Shown here: positions 19,413 through 28,354 of the stretch, piece after piece
Position numbering within the stretch: position 1 is the first letter of the stretch
Layout of the letters: every line of letters begins with the position of its first letter
Origin: Cymbomonas tetramitiformis
Taxonomy: Eukaryota > Chlorophyta > Pyramimonadophyceae > Pyramimonadales > Pyramimonadaceae
DNA: 64,000 nucleotides
Assembly (NCBI GenBank): GCA_001247695.2
Contig: LGRX02024671.1
Span: 1-64,000 of the forward strand
Reading direction: 5' to 3'
The notes under the pieces: model-generated
What the model saw: only the letters and a program-made list of their open reading frames with translations
Told to the model about the DNA's origin: nothing
Database searches by the model: none
Position numbers and translations under genes: made by a program

Positions 19413-20117
19413 CTAGATGGAGCCGTCTCGTCTCTGAGCGTTGGACACGCGCTCCGGCTCCCGCTTAGCGGAGCTTTCACGGGCAAGCTCTGCGAAGCCC
19501 GAAGGAGGCTTGCGGCCCTTCGTGATGGAGTGCTTGAGGGTCATGAAAGTCGAGGTGGCGGACTCCAATCGCTTCTCGAACTCCACGAGGAGGTCCTCGA
19601 CGTTCACGTTACCGGAGTAAAGCGTGGTCGGTGAAGCCGAAGGTGTCGGCTTGTGCCGCTCGCACTGCGGCACCGTGCGCCCGTCGGGGCGCTCCTGAAG
19701 GATGCTCGCCTCGATATCAAGGCGGCAGCAGGGGCACTCGGGTCGAAGGCAGAGGCGACGCCGGGTCTCCTCCTGCCGAGCCGGGTTGGACTGGCTCCAC
19801 CTGGCTCGACTCCCGAAGGCGAGGCACAGCTCGGCCATCTCGTTCCTGCGCGCCGCGATCGCGGGTGAGTCCGAAGCGACGGAACCGTCCGAAGCGTAAA
19901 CAGGCCGACGGTCGAGAGCGTACCTCATGGAGAGCCCCCGAAACCGCGCCTCGTGACGAGGCTTCTTCTTGGGCGCCCCTGGCGGCGAGGTGGGCGAACT
20001 CCGGGGGGTGGGCTCGGGGCTGCTGTAACGGTCACGACGCGGCGCGGTCAGGATGCGTCCCGGAGTGGAGCACCGAAGCATGGACGGGGAGAGCGAGCGA
20101 CAGCGCTTAGGAGCCAT
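19413..20117 (-). CDS. Unknown protein with Cys-rich zinc-binding motif
   Basis: The protein has 234 residues from the ATG at 20117. An upstream in-frame ATG at 20192 lies only about 12 bp from the TATA-like box and is rejected. The first ~60 residues are Ser/Pro/Arg-rich and basic (nuclear signal KKKPRH). A Cys cluster at residues 123-155 (C, CPCC, then C and H) could bind zinc. The rest is helical and charged. The minus-strand TATTTAAA-like box ACCATTTAAACC is at about 20200-20210. The gene is divergent from 20606 across the shared 17-bp array. The function is unknown. Confidence 0.7.
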   Translation of the reverse strand: MAPKRCRSLSPSMLRCSTPGRILTAPRRDRYSSPEPTPRSSPTSPPGAPKKKPRHEARFRGLSMRYALDRRPVYASDGSVASDSPAIAARRNEMAELCLAFGSRARWSQSNPARQEETRRRLCLRPECPCCRLDIEASILQERPDGRTVPQCERHKPTPSASPTTLYSGNVNVEDLLVEFEKRLESATSTFMTLKHSITKGRKPPSGFAELARESSAKREPERVSNAQRRDGSI

Positions 20118-20199
20118 GACGCGAAGAGAGGAGGTAAGTTGTGGAGGGCGCAAACACTGGCGATTCGGCAGCGAAATGAGGCGATGCACCATCGGCTCG

Positions 20200-20388
20200 G
20201 TTTAAATGGTCCAGCGAACGACCGTCGCCGCCGATCACGCTCGGCGGCCGATCACGCTCGGCGGCCGATCACGCTCGGCGGCCGATCACGCTCGGCGGCC
20301 GATCACGCTCGGCGGCCGATCACGCTCGGCGGCCGATCACGCTCGGCGGCCGATCACGCTCGGCGGCCGTGATCGGGCATGCATATCA
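20200..20388. promoter_or_regulatory. 17-bp bidirectional array between divergent genes
   Basis: Nine nearly identical units of TCACGCTCGGCGGCCGA span 20226-20370, the most homogeneous array in the window. A TTTAAA box (about 20201-20206) faces the minus gene, and GCATGCATATCAAG (about 20378-20388) faces the plus gene. Confidence 0.75.
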
Positions 20389-20605
20389 AGGACAGCGGTC
20401 GTCTCACACTTCATTTCATCCCGACACCGGCGGAGCATACCCGACAGACCCATCGCCCTTATTCTTGCAAAGAGCGTCGCCGGGCGAAAAGGGTTTAGTT
20501 TTCGAGCTGCTCTCGTAACACCGCCTCCTCAAGACTTGACTCCTTCGTTCTCTCGAACTCCCTCCTCAGGATCACCGCCTCCCGAGAGCTTTTGTGCAGC
20601 ACATA

Positions 20606-21247
20606 ATGAACTTCGCCAGGTTGTGGTGGTTTGTGCGCACTTTTGACTTGCGCCTCACCGATACCGATCTCGCGCTCCTGAAGATGACATGTCGTGCAGC
20701 TCGGATAACCTTGGAAGCGCATCGTCCCACGATGCATCCGAGTGAGCTTATTAGCAGTGTGGCTATGATACGGTGGACCAGAGAGTTGGGAAGTCAACCT
20801 TGCGCCGCTCGAATAAGCGAGTTCTGGCGGGGAAATATTGTGAGGCTGGATCGAGCGGACCTTCTGCCGGAGGTGTTAACTCATCCATTTCACGTGCATG
20901 AACTGCGTGAGCTGGCGGCGTCGGAGAATTCCTTGAAGTGTCTGACCTACTTGCATGAGCGCAAGCCGTGCGACGAGACGACGTGCATTCGCGCGAGTGC
21001 CGCGGGAGCGTCGGAATGTCTCCGGTATCTTTTACAAAACGGGTGTCCATGTGACGATCAGTATATTACATACGCAGCATATACGAACGACCACCTTGAA
21101 TGTCTGCAAATCGCCTTAGAACATGGATGCCCTTTGTCGAAGACTGCGTGTTTGGAGCTGCGGATGTTCGCAGCAGACGAAGAAGATGGGTACAACACAT
21201 GTGAGACTTATTTGTTGGAAAACTACGCACAATATATTTGCTTGTAA
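20606..21247 (+). CDS. F-box/ankyrin-like repeat protein
   Basis: The protein has 213 residues from the first in-frame ATG at 20606. The N-terminus (LRLTDTDLALLKMTCRAARITLEAH) resembles an F-box helix set. The C-terminal half has three or more 28-residue ankyrin-like repeats of the type AAGA.ECLRYLLQNGCPCDD. Such proteins can recruit SCF ubiquitin ligase to targets held by the repeats; this is known for some large DNA viruses and is inferred here. The leader between TATA box and ATG is long (about 225 bp), so a further 5' exon or a leader intron is possible. Confidence 0.72.
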   Translation: MNFARLWWFVRTFDLRLTDTDLALLKMTCRAARITLEAHRPTMHPSELISSVAMIRWTRELGSQPCAARISEFWRGNIVRLDRADLLPEVLTHPFHVHELRELAASENSLKCLTYLHERKPCDETTCIRASAAGASECLRYLLQNGCPCDDQYITYAAYTNDHLECLQIALEHGCPLSKTACLELRMFAADEEDGYNTCETYLLENYAQYICL

Positions 21248-21375
21248 AGTGTATAAACAGTTTTTCGTATGTTAATGTATAAGGCTACGTATGTTCATAG
21301 AAATAAGGCTATCAGGTCAGGTTGTAGGTGCAAGGGGGGTAGAATGGGTTCGGACTATAACGTCGCGGCCCGGAA

Positions 21376-22047
21376 ATGAGTGTGATCACCAACAATAACG
21401 TCGTTACTTACGGCACCGAAAGGTATATGGAGTCTAGGGCAATAATGTTGTATGTCCGATCACAAGTTGAGAAACGAAGCTTATCTAATTTGCAAATAGA
21501 GTTTGCTACCGTTAAAATACGTTTAATTTTGGAAGTTTTTGAGTATCTTGTAAAAAATAGAAATAAACCTTCTGCAGATATGGTACAAGATATGGAATAT
21601 AAACAAAAGATATCTACTTTTATAGCTTACTTATGCACCCCAATATATGACATTATAGTGAAATTCACTGATGAATTATTTCCCGGAAATTCTAAAGTAC
21701 GATTAAACCTTTTAGGGTGTTTAAAAATAATTATTGATGTATCGGTGATTGATGATATCTGTGTTGTCATGCACGGCATGCAAGATTTGAATGGCGTCAT
21801 GCGTTTACAACCGCAGTACCCAGAACTATTGCCTAGAATTATGAGTTTTATGGTGGAATATATCCAATTACAAATTAATGAACGTGGGTTAAATAATTTG
21901 AAAATAACCATACCAATTATTTCCATAGAGAGAGAGAGAGATGAGAGGCGTGACCCTCCCCGCGCGCTCTCTCTCTCTCTCTCGGTCTCGCGCGATGGAA
22001 CAGGTGCCGCGACACATCACCGAAAAGTGCATCGGACGCATTTCTAA
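21376..22047 (+). CDS. AT-rich gene of unknown function with a chimeric C-terminus
   Basis: The frame encodes 223 residues. The first ~183 are ordinary protein, rich in Ile, Leu and Lys with helical segments (LNLLGCLKIIIDVSVIDDICVV), from an AT-rich region unlike its neighbours. From about 21925 the frame enters the GA microsatellite and the duplicated segment A, so residues after ISIERERDE come from repeat DNA. The original end was probably lost or replaced by the duplication. No array or clear TATA is found upstream. The family is not recognised. Confidence 0.6.
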   Translation: MSVITNNNVVTYGTERYMESRAIMLYVRSQVEKRSLSNLQIEFATVKIRLILEVFEYLVKNRNKPSADMVQDMEYKQKISTFIAYLCTPIYDIIVKFTDELFPGNSKVRLNLLGCLKIIIDVSVIDDICVVMHGMQDLNGVMRLQPQYPELLPRIMSFMVEYIQLQINERGLNNLKITIPIISIERERDERRDPPRALSLSLSVSRDGTGAATHHRKVHRTHF

Positions 22048-22180
22048 GAGCCACTTTCGGTAGGGCGATGACAGGGGATGCTAGTGGTCACGTCTACAAT
22101 TTGAATCGAGGCCGGCTTGTATACAGACACGCATACATACATATATATATATATATATTGCACGCTGAATACCTTAATTA

Positions 22181-22366
22181 ATGGTGGAACTTGTCAAACT
22201 ATCACTGCCGATGAAATGTTACACCGATCTTTGTCACCTTTCGAACACTCGCTATAAAGATGATTGCGAACTGTTCGGATTCAAAATGCCTAACACAAAG
22301 CGGGCGAATAAGCTACTGCGGCTTGCGATCAAGAGAGAGAGAGAGAAAAGCGTCTTCGAGTTGTGA
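22181..22366 (+). CDS. 61-residue ORF in duplication copy A
   Basis: The frame starts with an ATG about 20 bp after a (TA)n tract. It encodes 61 residues (CYTDLCHLSN, then KRANKLLRLAIKRE). The matching frame at 24617-24802 is also intact over 61 codons despite about eleven substitutions, which hints at coding use. Its 3' end overlaps the minus-strand gene at 22313-22699 tail-to-tail by about 54 bp. The function is unknown, and it may be a by-product of that gene's conservation. Confidence 0.35.
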   Translation: MVELVKLSLPMKCYTDLCHLSNTRYKDDCELFGFKMPNTKRANKLLRLAIKREREKSVFEL

Positions 22367-22699
22367 ACATTGCTGCGGCTGCGGCTGACGCTCCGTTCCG
22401 GTCCCGTCGACCTCGATGGGAGTGCCCTCGCCATGCCCATCCACGCATTTCACGTGTAAAACCTCCTCTTGAACGTCCTCGACCTCGGGGCGCTTTGGCG
22501 TGGACGAGACTGGACAGCCCCCGTTCGGGTTGCCGATGTACGACTCAACGACACGAGCCATCGCGGGGCTGCTGACGATACATCCGAGGAGAAAAGGATT
22601 CGCGAGCAACTGCCGCGTCTGCTGCTCCGTGAGGTTCTTGACAGTGAACACACGCACGCGCGGCTTCCTCACACCGCCGTTTCGAACTTGGTTGGACAT
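22313..22699 (-). CDS. 128-residue unknown protein, duplication copy A
   Basis: The protein starts MSNQVRNGGVRKPRVRVF with a basic head, then NLTEQQTRQLL.NP..LGCIVSS, a Pro/Ser/Thr linker and an acidic segment, ending LEDAFLSLSLDRKPQ. The copy at 24749-25135 keeps the same length with about 13 changed residues and no frameshift, so both are probably expressed. The tail is encoded partly by a GA/CT microsatellite. Shares the GC-rich array with the divergent gene at 23207. Family not recognised. Confidence 0.65.
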   Translation of the reverse strand: MSNQVRNGGVRKPRVRVFTVKNLTEQQTRQLLANPFLLGCIVSSPAMARVVESYIGNPNGGCPVSSTPKRPEVEDVQEEVLHVKCVDGHGEGTPIEVDGTGTERQPQPQQCSQLEDAFLSLSLDRKPQ

Positions 22700-22835
22700 G
22701 GTGCTGGGGTGATGACCTTTGGGGTGTGGTGAACGGAGCTGCTGTCTTGCGTGTGGGTGTGAACTCGGTAATGAATTTGCTGGATGCGGTTTGGGGTTTT
22801 GTGCGGTCGGTGTCGGCGTGGGGATCGTGGCCGCC

Positions 22836-23090
22836 GCGCGAGCGATTCGCCGCCGCCGGGATGCCATGTTCCGTTTTCAACTCGATTCGTCATTCGAATC
22901 GAACGGCGGCGAATCGCTTCGGCCCTCGGCGGCGAATCGCCGCCGCCGAACATCGCCGCCGGGATGCCGTGTTCCATTTCCAAATCGATTCGTCATTCGA
23001 ATCGAACGGCGGCGAATCGCTTCGGCCCTCGGCGGCGAATCGCCGCGGCCGATGACGCTCGGCGGCCGATGACGCTCGGCCGCCACAGGT
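22836..23090. promoter_or_regulatory. Bidirectional GC-rich array, duplication copy A
   Basis: Two ~111-bp units contain the palindromic ATTCGTCATTCGAATCGAAC and CGGCGGCGAATCGC. They are followed by two 17-bp units of GATGACGCTCGGCGGCC, like the array at 20226. It lies between the minus gene (22699) and the plus gene (23207). Confidence 0.65.
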
Positions 23091-23206
23091 GGAACAGCGG
23101 TTCGGATGTAAAAAGGGCAAACCATCATAAGATCGCTTCACAACCGAGCGACGCTCCAAAACAATCACACCTTCCCCAGCTTACTCGCTCTTTCCACGGA
23201 AGAAAC

Positions 23207-23683
23207 ATGTCTCTGAAACGCAGTCACACTTCCAACCCCGCCGGTGCTTCGCCTGTTCGGTACTTCAACGCCTCACCACCAACACTTTCTGACCAAGACG
23301 TGACACCGAAACGCACTCGGACAGCCTCCGCCGAGTCTGACATGCCCGAGGTATTCGTGTTGGTGATGAGCGGTTTTTGCTGTTTGAGTGACATCCAAGT
23401 TTACCCGATTGACGCTATAGGCACCGGCTCCAAGCTGAGAGAACTGATAGACCTATACATATCCCGTTCACCCGATGATGCGCACAAATGGAAGCTGAGT
23501 TTCGACGTCACGGACCAGTTCCATACGGGGGACTCGCGCGACATCCTCGGCATCACGGACTTCGAGAATGACGTGCTTCGCGAGGAAGTGGATGCCATCA
23601 CCGCCAAACAGCCTCTTTGCTCTGGTTCGCTACCGGGCTTGAAATTGGTGGGAAGCATCGCATTTCACTATGAAGTCAATTAG
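23207..23683 (+). CDS. Small protein with ubiquitin/SUMO-like domain
   Basis: The protein has 158 residues from the ATG at 23207; the frame upstream runs through the array. Residues 1-45 are Ser/Thr/Arg-rich and disordered with KRTRT. Residues about 48-140 fit a ubiquitin-like fold: VFVLVMSGF strand, second strand, helix GSKLRELIDLYISR, then WKLSFDV and a TGDSRDILGITDFENDVL segment like the SUMO TxxDLGMEDGD signature. The layout matches 15155-15601. There is no diglycine end. Role as a non-conjugated ubiquitin-like adaptor is inference. Confidence 0.6.
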   Translation: MSLKRSHTSNPAGASPVRYFNASPPTLSDQDVTPKRTRTASAESDMPEVFVLVMSGFCCLSDIQVYPIDAIGTGSKLRELIDLYISRSPDDAHKWKLSFDVTDQFHTGDSRDILGITDFENDVLREEVDAITAKQPLCSGSLPGLKLVGSIAFHYEVN

Positions 23684-24371
23684 AGCATCAATCGCCGCGT
23701 GTCTACCGGCTGTGCTTTTCTCGGTAGGCTACCGAAATGGGCTATTTCTGTAGCGGACCGTGAGTGATGGAATAGGCTTCAGCTACTCTTAGCCTGCCAG
23801 GTGCAGGGTTACAACCTTTTAGGACCTCGTCATTTTACTTGGTGTAAACGTTTTATTAATGTTGTCACAAAAGAAAAAACCACGCCCTTCGGGCGTATGC
23901 ATAAATTATTTTCCTCGGTCCTACTCCGGACCGGCTTACGGCAATGTCTCACGTTCAACCTGGGCAGCATCGTGTATACATTTGTATTCATCCGGCGAGT
24001 TCATCTATGACGGGGCTGCGATTTCTCAAATTTACGACATCCACAGTCTGCCACCGAACACCCCTTGTGACGGTACATCCATGTCTATGTATTAACTCCT
24101 ATACTGGTTTTTACTCCGGCAAGATTAATGTCGATTCACCCCCCAACAATCGCCGGTTTGGACCCCTTAGACACCCCTGTGCGGGGCATTAGACAACTTA
24201 CATCGTGCCGGACAATGTCATGAATAATTTGGTTCCCACCACATTCTCATGTGTCGGAATATACACATTTCAAAAGTTGAAACCTAGGCATGCATGTCGT
24301 GGAAGTGCTAAATGTCATGCCAGCATAGGAGTTAATAAAACCAGTTGATATCAAGCGCAAACAGAGAAAGA
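23684..24371. other. Intergenic spacer with twin-hairpin element
   Basis: A twin-hairpin element lies at 23871-23934. The rest is unique AT-rich sequence with no supported gene. Confidence 0.55.
23871..23934 (-). repeat. Twin-hairpin element, copy 2
   Basis: The plus strand reads an A-run, CGCCCTTCGGGCG, a linker, then CGGTCC TACTCC GGACCG. The outer stem has changed on both sides relative to other copies (GGTCC/GGACC versus GGCCC/GGGCC), keeping pairing. Confidence 0.8.
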
Positions 24372-24616
24372 GAGAGAGAGAGAGAGAGAGATGAGAGGCG
24401 TGACCCTCCCCGCTCTCTCTCTCTCTCCCTCTCTCGGTCTCGCGCGATGGAACAGGTGCCGCGACACATCACCGGAAAGTGTATCGGACGCATTTCTAAG
24501 AGCCACTTTCGGTAGGGCGATGATGGGGGATGCTAATGGTCACGTCTACAATTTGAATCGAAGCCGGCTTGTATACACGCGCACACATATATATTGCGCA
24601 CTGGATACCTTAATTA

Positions 24617-24802
24617 ATGGTGAAACTGGTCAGACTATCACTGTCGATGAAATGTTACACCGATCTTTGTCACCTTTCAAACACTCACTCCAAAGATGGT
24701 TACGAACTGTTCGGATTCAAAATGCCTAAGACAAAGCGAGCGAATAAGCTATTGCGGCTTGCGATCAAGAGAGAGGGAGAGAAAAGCATCTTCGAGTTGT
24801 GA
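24617..24802 (+). CDS. 61-residue ORF in duplication copy B
   Basis: The intact counterpart of the frame at 22181-22366, with the same length and tail-to-tail overlap with the minus gene. A different frame of this copy (through about 24570-24729) also reads DTLINGETGQTITVDEML and remains open only here, so the true coding frame is uncertain. Confidence 0.35.
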   Translation: MVKLVRLSLSMKCYTDLCHLSNTHSKDGYELFGFKMPKTKRANKLLRLAIKREGEKSIFEL

Positions 24803-25135
24803 ACGTTGCTGCGGCTGCGGCTGACGCTCCGTTCCGGTCCCGTCGACCTCGATGGGAGTGCCATCGCCGTGCCCGTCCACGCATTTCACATGGAAAACCT
24901 CCCCTTGAACGTCCTCGACCTCGGGGCGCTTTGGCGTGGACGAGGTTGAGTGGCCCCCGTTCGGGTTGCCGAGGTACGACTCAACGACACGAGCCATCGC
25001 GGAGCTGCTGACGATGCATCCGAGGAGAAGAGGGTTCGAGAGCAACTGCCGCGTCTGCTGCTCCGTCAGGTTGCTGACAGCGAACACCCGCACGCGCGGC
25101 TTCCTCACACCGCCGTTTCGAACTTGGTTGGACAT
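24749..25135 (-). CDS. 128-residue unknown protein, duplication copy B
   Basis: Paralogue of 22313-22699 with the same length, the same basic head and the same LSLSLDRKPQ end. Substitutions are spread over the protein and the frame is intact, which argues against decay after duplication. The function is not recognised. Confidence 0.65.
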   Translation of the reverse strand: MSNQVRNGGVRKPRVRVFAVSNLTEQQTRQLLSNPLLLGCIVSSSAMARVVESYLGNPNGGHSTSSTPKRPEVEDVQGEVFHVKCVDGHGDGTPIEVDGTGTERQPQPQQRSQLEDAFLSLSLDRKPQ

Positions 25136-25271
25136 GGTGATGGGGTGATGACCTTTGGGGTGTGGTGAACGGAGCTGCTGTCTTGCGTGTGGGTGTGAAC
25201 TCGGTAACGAATTTGCTGGATGCGGTTTGGGGTTTTGTGCGGTCGGTGTCGGCGTGGGGATCGTGGCCGCC

Positions 25272-25567
25272 GCGCGAGCGATTCGCCGCCGCCGGGATGC
25301 AGTGTTCCGTTTTCAACTCGATTCGTCATTCGAATCGAACGGCGGCGAATCGCTTCGGCCCCCGGCGGCGAATCGCCGCCGCCGAACATCGCCGCCGGGA
25401 TGCCGTGTTCCATTTCCAACTCGATTCGTCATTCGAATCGAACGGCGGCGAATCGCTTCGGCCCTCGGCGGCGAACCGCCGCCGCCGAACACCGCCGCCG
25501 AACACCGCCGCCGGGATGCCGCCGAACACCGCCGTCGGTCGTCCGCGTTTACGAAAAGATAAAAGCA
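25272..25567. promoter_or_regulatory. GC-rich array, duplication copy B, with TATA-like box
   Basis: The same ~111-bp units as copy A, then extra CGCCGCCGAACAC units not found in copy A. A TATA-like AAAGATAAAAGC follows at about 25554-25565, before the plus gene at 25699. Confidence 0.6.
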
Positions 25568-25698
25568 CAAACCACCAGAATTCTCCTTCATAAAACACAA
25601 CCAGCCTTCGCTCACACGCCTTACCAAGCTTTTCCTTATATTCGACAACGTCTTTCTCTACTGCGCGCGGACCTGCTTTTTTTTGCACAACTCTATAT

Positions 25699-26037
25699 AT
25701 GTCGTCTCTTGCGTGTGATGTCTCTAGCATGAAGCGGGGCGCCCCGGTGGAGCGCGATGTGGCGGGCATCAAGATGCCTCGCGGGGGCTCTTTGCCCACA
25801 TGGACGCAAAGACGTGCCGACGAGGAGCAGCCATTTGTAACCAAGTGCATTCGAATGTTCCATCAAGAGAAGCACCAAGAGTTGTGGGATCGCATGGGTG
25901 TCACGACTGATGCCGGTTTTCGGACCACGGACTTCAGTAAGCTTGAGGCATATCAAGAGTTGCCCAAGCCGAAACAAGACCGAATCTGTAGATTTCAATT
26001 TGAAGCGCGCGCGTGTGTCCAGCGTATTTTCATTTGA
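25699..26037 (+). CDS. 112-residue unknown protein
   Basis: The frame starts MSSLACDVSSMKRGAPVER; a second in-frame ATG at 25729 is also possible. The middle is charged and helical (KCIRMFHQEKHQELWDRMG) and the end is basic with Cys and Phe. It takes the position held by the gene at 23207 in duplication copy A, but the two proteins are not obviously related. Preceded by the copy B array and a TATA-like box. No domain recognised. Confidence 0.55.
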   Translation: MSSLACDVSSMKRGAPVERDVAGIKMPRGGSLPTWTQRRADEEQPFVTKCIRMFHQEKHQELWDRMGVTTDAGFRTTDFSKLEAYQELPKPKQDRICRFQFEARACVQRIFI

Positions 26038-26724
26038 GCCGTGCTCTAGGTTTGAACAATACCACGCAATGCTATTTCAGTAACAATGCAGTGTTTGTTT
26101 CGGACAAAACTCCGCAACTGGAGTATGGGTCGTAAACTGAATTTTCCATGGTAATTTTATGGTTTTTCAACAAATCGAAGTCTAATGACGCGTGCGTGTT
26201 TATATGTTATCACAACCACTTGTTGTGTTCACGCGGCACAAAGCCGTCGTTTGTGCAACATATTAGACGATGATGCTTTTGTGAACGTAAATAATGCATC
26301 CATTTAAACTAGATTGTTTGGCACCCGAAGGATGGATAATTGAAACCGTCAGATAGTGTGAGCGTGGCCAACGAGTTTCCAAGTCGCGCCTTCTGATCAG
26401 CAGCGAACCCGATGACTGCCACATTCGTTAAAGGGTCGTGTGTCACGTACATGTTTGCGTTCCTTTCGTATTTGCATACATCCACTCGGTATTTATGCGC
26501 CACCGCGAGCGTGCTTGTGTCTGTCGTCGTGCGATGGGAGGCTAGGCACCCGGAGACATCGGCGATCGCTCGTGACGGTCGCGCGTGCTATGAATGCGAA
26601 AATACTCGAGCAACATTACTGATACCTCTATCACCCCCTTATAGGAAAGAGTTTTACATTTACCAGACGTCGCATCCTATTTTCCCCAAATGAAGGTAAC
26701 AGGATTGCGAAAAGAGAGACGTGC

Positions 26725-26759
<35 letters not shown>

Positions 26760-27297
26760 AGGGTGGATTTGTAAACTTAAGGATTTATGGCGATATCACA
26801 TTAACCGAGTGTACAAAATTACTCACATGTCCCGATTTTCACACAAATTTCGTGCTGGGCTCCACACCTAACAAAAGGTGGACACCTCTTTTACCGGCGT
26901 GGGAGCGCTTTAGATATACGAGTGAACGAGTGTCGGTTTATATTGTAAGAGTAGAAAACCGCGTGTGCGTTTTGGATGCAAATTGTTTGAAGGTCGCGCG
27001 TGCGAGGCGTCAAAATTATGATACGGTAGACACAAAGAGCGAACAAAATTCACAAAGTTAACGAATCAGGCAAACATGGCGTGCACAAATCTCGGTCGCA
27101 GGAACTATATTTTATTTCCACATTTACCTATGGAAGGTGATCATCGGTATGTCATGTTATTTCTGCGAGCTGCTAGATTCACTGTGCGCTGAACTCGATA
27201 GGGCCTTATGCGAGCACGCTAAAAAGGGCGGTGTCAATGCTTGTTACTGTAGCATCCTCGCATCTTGCATCAAGCCTCCTCGCTCAAAACGGAACCT
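26038..27297. other. Long spacer with GA microsatellite and a small ORF
   Basis: It is AT-rich and mostly unique. A (GA)n tract of about 26 bp lies at 26731-26757. Apart from the 47-codon minus frame at 26309-26452, no gene is supported; a plus frame at 27137-27385 overlaps the next gene and lacks promoter support. Confidence 0.5.
26309..26452 (-). CDS. Possible 47-residue small protein
   Basis: The ATG at 26452 follows a minus-strand GCATAAATACC box at about 26490-26500 by some 40 bp. The protein (DPLTNVAVIGFAAD, then NSLATLTLSDG) reads naturally but is too short to classify. It could be a chance frame. Confidence 0.3.
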   Translation of the reverse strand: MYVTHDPLTNVAVIGFAADQKARLGNSLATLTLSDGFNYPSFGCQTI

Positions 27298-27939
27298 TCA
27301 CCTCTTTTGTCGTTTGTTAGAGTCAGATATCGCAAGGGTGTCGGCGGGATCCTTTCCGGTTTCAGCGCCATCTTTCCACGCCTGACTCGAGACAATAGAG
27401 CGCTGGCCATAGATCTCTCGAGACATTAGGGCGGATATGGCAGCATCTCGTATAGCGCGTGTATCTCCCTCGTCCTCGTCCTCGTCCTCATCCTCGTCGT
27501 CCTCGGCGTCCTCGTCCTCGTCCTCGCCCTCCTCGTCATCCTCCTGAAGAAAGTTGTCAAGCTCAAAGTCCCCCTCGTTGATGTGCACCGTATTATCCTC
27601 CTCATCCGTGACCATATGAAAAACGTTGTTGTCAGCGTCCCACCGCATGAACCAGTCCGCGGGGCTGCCCCATGTGAGGAATGAGCCGTAGGTGTCCGCG
27701 TCGACGTGCCATTCGTGACAGGTGGTCAGTTGTTTGGGCTGCACGTTCTTCCAGAAAGCGCGCTTGGACTCCTCGCAGCGTTCCAGATACTCGTTCTTGC
27801 GGTTCTCCACGCAAACGCACACATATCCATCCGAGTCTCGGCGTCGGTGCAGGGTGATGTCGCAGTGCTCCTCGCGGTCAACCAGTAGGCCGCAGTCCAG
27901 GCGTTTCGTGTTGGACTTCGAAGTATCTCGGGAATTCAT
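27298..27939 (-). CDS. Single-domain paralogue of the 16070 gene with acidic tail
   Basis: The protein has 213 residues. Residues about 12-115 carry one copy of the domain found three times in the gene at 16070: LDCGLLVDREEHCDITLHR, VCVENRKNEYLERC, RAFWK, EWHVDAD, RWDADNNVFHMV. A Glu/Asp stretch follows, then a helical region and a basic NKRQKR end, matching the NKRQRT end of the paralogue. The ATG is aligned with that of the paralogue. A TATA box (CTATAAATT) is only about 30 bp upstream, so the 5' leader is very short. The gene shares the array at 28078 with the divergent gene at 28355. Confidence 0.8.
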   Translation of the reverse strand: MNSRDTSKSNTKRLDCGLLVDREEHCDITLHRRRDSDGYVCVCVENRKNEYLERCEESKRAFWKNVQPKQLTTCHEWHVDADTYGSFLTWGSPADWFMRWDADNNVFHMVTDEEDNTVHINEGDFELDNFLQEDDEEGEDEDEDAEDDEDEDEDEDEGDTRAIRDAAISALMSREIYGQRSIVSSQAWKDGAETGKDPADTLAISDSNKRQKR

Positions 27940-27965
27940 GCTGAAGTACGAAAGAGTTGAAAGAA

Positions 27966-28260
27966 ATTTATAGAGGTCAGGAAGGGTGCGGTGGACACAA
28001 GCTAGCGGGAAATGAATTGCGAGGGTGCTTCCTACCTCTCTTACGCGTTTCGTAAAACCGAACGGCGGTGGTGCTTGGCGGCGGCCGTGGCGGAGCGTTC
28101 TCGATCGGCGGCCGTGGCGGAGCGTGCTCGATCGGCGGCCGCCGTGGCGGAGCGTGCTCGATCGGCGGCCGTGGCGGAGCGTGCTCGATCGGCGGCCGCC
28201 GTGGCGGAGCGTGCTCGATCGGCGGCCGCCGTGAGAAGCTCCCCACAGACACATAAATGG
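27966..28260. promoter_or_regulatory. 27-30-bp bidirectional array between divergent genes
   Basis: Six units alternate GCGGCCGTGGCGGAGCGTGC and a 3-bp longer variant carrying GCCGCCGTGG, plus TCGATCG, over 28078-28232. CTATAAATTTC (minus strand, about 27964-27974) and ACATAAATGG (28251-28260) flank the array and point away from it. Confidence 0.7.
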
Positions 28261-28354
28261 AATTCGGACAACCGATGTGTTCACAAATTATCTGTCTTCG
28301 TCCAGCAAGCCTGCACACGACCGCTCTTCCCAACTCTCTTCGTCACCGACAGAT

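Larger units (their letters stand above)
21930..23045. repeat. Segmental duplication, copy A (~1.1 kb)
   Basis: This segment matches 24372-25480 in order and orientation, from the GAGATGAGAGGCGTGACC start through two small overlapping genes to the GC-rich array. The copies differ by scattered substitutions and small indels. The left end disrupts the gene at 21376. Confidence 0.85.
24372..25480. repeat. Segmental duplication, copy B (~1.1 kb)
   Basis: Copy of 21930-23045, about 2.44 kb further on. Both copies keep the 128-residue minus gene, the 61-codon plus frame and the GC-rich array, but different genes flank them on the right. Confidence 0.85.

Noticed and set aside
20226..20370. CRISPR-like array at 20226-20370 and similar loci
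   Set aside because: The repeats are adjacent with no unique spacers; they are minisatellites and sit next to TATA boxes.
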